Assembly: GCA_030595765.1 (NCBI GenBank)
Contig: JAUVCJ010000073.1
Location: 1 to 9,867, forward strand
Length of the DNA stretch: 9,867 nucleotides
DNA from: Thermoplasmatota archaeon
GTDB taxonomy: Archaea > Thermoplasmatota > Thermoplasmata > GCA-020350865 > JAUVCJ01
Direction: 5' to 3'
In this document: one piece after another, positions 6,706 to 9,867 of the stretch
Numbering within the stretch: the stretch's first letter is position 1
Layout of the letters: every line of letters starts with the position of its first letter
Translations under genes and position numbers: made by a program
The notes under the pieces: generated by a model
The model's input: only the letters and a program-made list of their open reading frames with translations
The model's database searches: none
What the model was told of the DNA's origin: nothing

Positions 6706-7524
6706 ATGAAAGCAGGAGTTGATTTTGGAACTTCACTTGCAAAGGCAGCTTGGATGAACAATGGAGAATTTAGCTTTTCCTCAACTGCTGATGCTGAATT
6801 GAAAGATATTGCAAGGCAATTAAGTCATGATGGTGTTAGGAAAGTTCATCTTGCTGGGATTGGCTATTCTGATGATCTTGCTGGTTATTTTAACGATTTT
6901 GAAATAAAAACTGCAGAAGGAGACCCAATTGAGAACGAAGTGAGATTACAAGCTGAAGGGACAAGACGATTGCTTGAAGATAATGGGTATAAAGGAGACA
7001 GTTTTCTCGTAGTATCTATCGGAACTGGAACTTCTTATGCTCTTGTTACAAGAGATGGAGCAACTAAATTTCCAATAGGTAATTCTTTAGGTGGCGGATT
7101 CATTAATGGTTTAGCTCAGATTTTGGGTGCTAGTGATTATAATGAATTGGCAACAAGATCAACTGAAGGCATGCTACTTGATTTATGTGTTAAAGATATG
7201 ATTCCCGATAAAAAGGGAACATTTGAAGGAGAATTAGTAGTGGCAAATTTTGGCAAAGGAACTTCTGATTCTAAAAGATCAAGTGTATATGCAAGTGTTA
7301 TTAGTACAGTTGCAGTTGCTACTATCAGGGATGTACTGTTGCTTGGAATGATTCCAAATTTTCAACCACCTAATGATATAGTGTATATAGGTTCAACAGT
7401 TGCTCGTACACCAGTTCTGAAGAATCTACTTCAAGCATATTCAGCAGCTATAGGCAAAAGTCCACATTTTCCAGAGCATGGAGAGTTTGCTCTAGCAGTT
7501 GGTGCTTATCATATGCAGGAATAA
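6706..7524 (+). CDS. Type II pantothenate kinase-like protein (ASKHA fold)
   Basis: A 272-residue protein of the type II pantothenate kinase (CoaW/fumble) family, which phosphorylates pantothenate with ATP as the first step of coenzyme A synthesis. GVDFGTSLAKAAW (4-16) is the phosphate-1 loop; E76/E78 in the PIENEV segment are the candidates for the catalytic glutamate; SIGTGTSY (104-111) and GGGFINGLAQILG (129-141) are family motifs; YIGSTVARTPVL (227-238) and EHGEFALAVGAYH (257-269) close the nucleotide site. Most archaea make CoA by pantoate kinase and phosphopantothenate synthetase, so this kinase would be unusual. Its DNA is clearly AT-richer than the cluster upstream (38% against 53% G+C in sampled 60-nt lines), and it lies between repeats, which suggests transfer. 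It may act on a different small molecule. Confidence 0.85.
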   Translation: MKAGVDFGTSLAKAAWMNNGEFSFSSTADAELKDIARQLSHDGVRKVHLAGIGYSDDLAGYFNDFEIKTAEGDPIENEVRLQAEGTRRLLEDNGYKGDSFLVVSIGTGTSYALVTRDGATKFPIGNSLGGGFINGLAQILGASDYNELATRSTEGMLLDLCVKDMIPDKKGTFEGELVVANFGKGTSDSKRSSVYASVISTVAVATIRDVLLLGMIPNFQPPNDIVYIGSTVARTPVLKNLLQAYSAAIGKSPHFPEHGEFALAVGAYHMQE

Positions 7525-7531
7525 AAGGGGC

Positions 7532-7549
7532 ATTTTCTTCTACTTTCTC
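7532..7549 (+). terminator. Pyrimidine-rich tract after the kinase gene
   Basis: ATTTTCTTCTACTTTCTC lies 7 nt after the TAA stop. Archaeal RNA polymerase often terminates at such T-rich tracts without a hairpin. Position and composition are the only support. Confidence 0.35.
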
Positions 7550-7553
7550 AAAT

Positions 7554-7703
7554 CTAAAAATTGAAGATCAACGTTCCCAGCATATGCGACGATTTGCATC
7601 TTGAAGAGCTGGCGTGTAAGTTGCTCTTTCTCCCAGCAATTACCATGACAGAGTCAAATGCCCGCTTATTCTGTGTTAGGTGCCGTAGTTCTGTTCCCTT
7701 TTT
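7554..7703 (-). pseudogene. Possible minus-strand coding remnant, no start
   Basis: A frame open for 49 codons ends at TAG (7556-7554). It reads KKGTELRHLTQNKRAFDSVM, then VIAGRKSNLHASSSRCK and a short hydrophobic end. An internal ATG at 7646 would leave only 30 residues. It looks protein-like and could be the tail of a lost gene, but I do not recognise it and chance is possible. Confidence 0.2.
7591..7605 (+). repeat. 15-nt direct repeat right of the kinase gene
   Basis: Partner of 6627-6641, 14 of 15 identical. It lies in the non-coding zone after the kinase gene. Confidence 0.4.
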
Positions 7704-7732
7704 TCAAGTTAGCCACAGATGGCGAACTTGAA
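7703..7732. repeat. 12-nt inverted repeat with 6-nt loop
   Basis: TTCAAGTTaGCC (7703-7714) and GGCgAACTTGAA (7721-7732) pair at 11 of 12 positions around the loop ACAGAT. This is the strongest hairpin in the window. No T tract follows on either strand, so it is not a standard intrinsic terminator. It sits 17 nt past the stop of the minus-strand remnant at 7749 and could be its 3' stem-loop, or the end of a lost mobile element. Confidence 0.7.
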
Positions 7733-7748
7733 TGTTGTAAAAACGTTC

Positions 7749-7911
7749 TTACCAGATTTCAGGCTTGTTAAATGCTTTCACACAATATGAATTACCTGCA
7801 ATTTTTTCAATTTCATCACTAACCAATGATTGAGCAAGCCATCCTTCCGGATACGTTAGTTTCAAGGGGGCTTGTGCTATTTTTTCTGTGGTCAAGCGCT
7901 TTCCAGACCCC
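7749..7911 (-). pseudogene. Possible minus-strand C-terminal gene remnant
   Basis: The minus frame upstream of TAA 7751-7749 gives about 50 residues (TTEKIAQAPLKLTYPEGWLA, then QSLVSDEIEKIAGNSYCVKA and FNKPEIW) that read like the end of a real protein. It stops making sense where the csd-like remnant begins at 7911; beyond that the same frame is only the antisense of csd. This suggests a truncated gene joined to the duplicated segment. The family is not recognised. Confidence 0.25.
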
Positions 7912-8111
7912 AGCAGCCCACCATTTGCCAGCTCCTTGACGAGCAGCATGGTTTCAAGCAGGCCAGGGTGATACCCACACCCAAAGAGATTAGCTCGGAT
8001 TGCGGAGTGGTGCTGTGGGTGCTGAAAGTGGATAAGGATGGTGTGCTGGCGCTGCTGGAGGAGAAGGGCGCTGGGTGGCGGGATGTTGTTGCACTTGATG
8101 GCGGGAAATGA
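7911..8111 (+). pseudogene. Chimeric remnant of cysteine desulfurase and DUF3343 genes
   Basis: 7911-7951 matches 5945-5985 of the cysteine desulfurase gene (36 of 41), encoding QQPTICQLLDEQHG. At 7951 it switches to the DUF3343 gene, matching from 6253 without gaps to about 6390, encoding GFKQARVIPTPKEISSDCGV and onward (40 of 49 residues identical to the intact protein). About 268 nt, covering the desulfurase end with its C339 region and the DUF3343 start, are missing. The join keeps both parts in frame and stops at TGA 8109-8111. GCAxGG at both edges could have guided the deletion. There is no start codon of its own in the homologous part, so it is most likely dead, though the DUF3343 cysteine is kept. 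Confidence 0.85.
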
Positions 8112-8124
8112 GACTGGGGGGCAG

Positions 8125-8184
8125 TGTTCCGATGTGTCGTAACATTTTTAACAGTATTGTTCTGATGTATCGGAACATTTAATA
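8125..8184 (+). promoter_or_regulatory. Two operator-like dyads and TATA box of the AAA ATPase gene
   Basis: TGTTCCGATGTGTCGTAACA (8125-8144) and TGTTCTGATGTATCGGAACA (8158-8177) are imperfect dyads of the same design, 33 nt apart (about three helical turns). Each is followed by ATTT. The second runs straight into ATTTAATA (8177-8184), a TATA-like box centred about 27 nt before ATG 8208, so a bound regulator would block TBP/TFB. No regulator gene is visible in the window. Confidence 0.65.
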
Positions 8185-8207
8185 GCCAGCTACCTTATGT
8201 ATGTTCT

Positions 8208-9515
8208 ATGATCGAGGCGCTTGCAGAGTGGAATGAATGGTGGAAGAGCGGGGAGGTTGACGCCGAACTTCTCGGGCAGAAGAGGGCTCTTTCCAGGGAG
8301 GCAGACGATTTTTTCTCCTTTAGGGAGATTAAGACGGTCACGGGCCTTAGGCGTAGCGGCAAGTCCACGCTTCTCTACCAGTTCATCGATAATCTTCTAA
8401 AAGAAAAGATGGTGGACCGCAAACGCATACTGTTAGTGAATTTTGAGGATCCAGTACTGGCTGGGGCCACGCTTGGAGAAATATTCGATGCCTACCAGAC
8501 ACACATCAACCCTGACAAGCTGCCCTACATCTTTCTAGACGAGGTGCACAGGTGCCGTGAATGGGCGCTCTTTCTCAGGAAGCTTTACGACCTAAAGAAA
8601 ATTGAGCAAGCGTTTATCACTGACTCGTCCTCAAGATTCGTTAGAGCCGAATATGCAAGTGTCCTGACCGGGCGCGAGATCTCCTTCACAATGTTTCCGC
8701 TCTCCTTGAGCGAATATCTGGAGTGGAACGACACGAAGACCGTACCTCCATATTCCCAAAGCGATGTGAACAGGATAAAACACCATCTCAATACCTACCT
8801 GCGCTGGGGCGGAATGCCTGAAGTCGCCCTCAAGACATCGGAGACACATAAGAAGATCCTCCTGAACAACTATTTGGGAGACATAGTGCATAAAGACATT
8901 GTCGAGAGATATAACGCGAACTACAAGAAGATCAAAGGGCTTGTAGACTATCTCGTTGCCAACCCCGGTACGCTCTTTAGCCCTCGGAAGTACCTGAAGA
9001 TGTATGGCCTCTCTCTGGACTCATTAAACACCTATCTTGGGCACTTGGAGGATGTCTTTCTTGTACATTTGATTCCAAAGTTCAGTTACTCAGTGAAAAG
9101 CCAGCAATTGAGCCAGAAGAAGGTCTACCTGTTAGATACGGGATTCTTTGGAGGGGCGAGCTATCACTTTAGTGAGAACACAGGCCACATATACGAGAAT
9201 GCAGTTCTCATCAACCTTCTAAGGAAGGAAAAAGAGATATATTACTGGAAGGGCAAGCAGGAGTGTGATTTCGTGATAAAGGATGGAAACAGGCTTTCCA
9301 CTGCGATACAGGTTTGTTGCTCCCTTAATGCTGACACGAAAGAGCGAGAGGTCGGGGGTCTGTTGGAGGCGATGGATTCGCTAAACATTGAGACAGGTGT
9401 GTTAGTGACATCTGATAAGGAAGGCACAGAAGAGGTCGATGGTCGGCTCATCCAGTACATCCCGCTGTGGAAGTATCTACTATCTCCGCAACCCGACTCC
9501 ATATCTTCATTCTAA
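8208..9515 (+). CDS. AAA family ATPase with DUF4143 domain
   Basis: A 435-residue protein of the AAA_14/DUF4143 group, common in archaea and bacteria and of unsettled function. GLRRSGKST (46-54) is the Walker A motif and YIFLDEVH (107-114) Walker B; TDSSSRFVRAEYASVLTGRE (138-157) is the conserved sensor-like region, with TDSSS where TGSSS is usual. GGMPE (201-205) opens the second part. The C-terminal DUF4143 domain has YEN (329-331), YYWKGKQECDFVI (345-357) and IQVC, arranged like a PD-(D/E)xK nuclease fold though not a complete catalytic set. ATG 8208 has no ribosome binding site but a well-placed TATA box, so a leaderless start is likely. It stands alone, interrupting the duplicated cluster end from its 3' flank. 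Confidence 0.9.
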   Translation: MIEALAEWNEWWKSGEVDAELLGQKRALSREADDFFSFREIKTVTGLRRSGKSTLLYQFIDNLLKEKMVDRKRILLVNFEDPVLAGATLGEIFDAYQTHINPDKLPYIFLDEVHRCREWALFLRKLYDLKKIEQAFITDSSSRFVRAEYASVLTGREISFTMFPLSLSEYLEWNDTKTVPPYSQSDVNRIKHHLNTYLRWGGMPEVALKTSETHKKILLNNYLGDIVHKDIVERYNANYKKIKGLVDYLVANPGTLFSPRKYLKMYGLSLDSLNTYLGHLEDVFLVHLIPKFSYSVKSQQLSQKKVYLLDTGFFGGASYHFSENTGHIYENAVLINLLRKEKEIYYWKGKQECDFVIKDGNRLSTAIQVCCSLNADTKEREVGGLLEAMDSLNIETGVLVTSDKEGTEEVDGRLIQYIPLWKYLLSPQPDSISSF

Positions 9516-9549
9516 CCCTGTATAGAAACTTTTTGAAATAAGGAGATAA

Positions 9550-9599
9550 CTTTCATTGCGTATGGCTTACCTCCATTGGACTAGTTTACCAATCAGTAA
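9550..9599 (+). repeat. 50-nt dispersed repeat, copy 2
   Basis: This matches 6456-6505 (43 of 50, the last 28 nt identical). Copy 1 follows the intact DUF3343 gene; copy 2 follows the ATPase gene by 34 nt, downstream of the chimeric DUF3343 remnant. Same orientation. Confidence 0.85.
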
Positions 9600-9867
9600 T
9601 TAAATGAGCTGTTAATTATAGTGGAGCACTTATAATTTAGGGCAAATGATAACGTGTGCCACTATAATCCTGAATCCTTCGGTGAGGGGAAGAACCTTGC
9701 GTTTTACCTGGTGCTAGGCGATTCCAAGATGGTTCTGGGCCAATTATCCTGGAAGAGGGGTGGGGGTCAAATCCATCCGGAACGAGCGACATCGTTTGTG
9801 AGAACGACGAGCGAAGATTAGGGAATATGGGACGATCGTTGCAAGACCTTTTTTCGATACCTTTATT
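9600..9867 (+). other. Terminal stretch without a confident gene
   Basis: TATAATTT (9631-9638) is a good archaeal TATA-like box, and a run of six T at 9849-9854 could end a transcript of about 195 nt starting near 9660. Within it a frame from GTG 9654 to TAG 9819-9821 gives 55 residues (HYNPESFGEGKNLAFYLVLG, then DSKMVLGQLSWKRGGG and a polar end) that I do not recognise. The predicted transcription start lies after that GTG, so a small RNA or a gene remnant are both possible. Confidence 0.25.

Noticed and set aside
7703..7732. Intrinsic transcription terminator
   Set aside because: The stem is strong, but the bases after it are not T-rich on either strand.
6456..9599. Transposon or IS element bounded by the 50-nt repeats
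   Set aside because: The repeats are direct and no transposase, integrase or terminal inverted repeats are seen between them; segmental duplication with insertions explains more of the data.
9740..9795. tRNA-like stretch around GGGGTCAAATCCATCC
   Set aside because: It resembles a T-arm, but no acceptor stem, anticodon arm or D-arm can be placed around it.

Overview
The window looks archaeal, most likely euryarchaeal and possibly a methanogen, but I cannot name a genus. Several genes (starts at 781, 6706 and 8208) have a TATA-like box centred about 26-29 nt before the start codon and no convincing ribosome binding site, the pattern of leaderless archaeal transcripts. Other genes have GGAG- or TGATC-type sites. 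Most genes are of mid GC (32 of 60 bases G+C by hand count at 5701-5760). The pantothenate-kinase island is clearly AT-richer (23 of 60 at 6781-6840).

Layout, left half. Positions 3-206 hold the C-terminal end of a TPR-like protein. Convergent to it is a single-domain YigZ/IMPACT-family protein (288-692, minus). Divergent from that is an eight- or nine-span membrane protein (781-1560) with two similar halves, overlapped by 8 nt by an RsgA-type circularly permuted GTPase (1553-2665).

Core. From 2780 to 6455 four same-strand genes form a sulfur/selenium-trafficking cluster. They are a radical SAM/SPASM-like protein with a TusA-like sulfur-carrier domain fused to its C terminus, YedF (TusA plus DsrE-like), a class-V cysteine desulfurase of the kind found beside selenium genes, and a DUF3343 small carrier. 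Cysteine desulfurase, carriers and a radical SAM enzyme in one unit suggest that sulfane sulfur or selenium is passed to a radical SAM reaction. The substrate is unknown. This is the best candidate for an undescribed system here.

Right half (6456-9867) is an accessory, rearranged region. It holds an AT-rich type II pantothenate kinase, a zone of gene remnants (about 7550-8111), an in-frame chimeric remnant of the cysteine desulfurase and DUF3343 genes, and a DUF4143-type AAA ATPase with two operator-like dyads at its promoter. A 50-nt sequence that directly follows the intact DUF3343 gene recurs after the ATPase gene. The simplest reading is that the end of the csd-DUF3343 cluster plus its 3' flank was duplicated, one copy decayed by deletion, and the kinase and ATPase genes were inserted. 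The last 270 bases hold no gene I can support with confidence.
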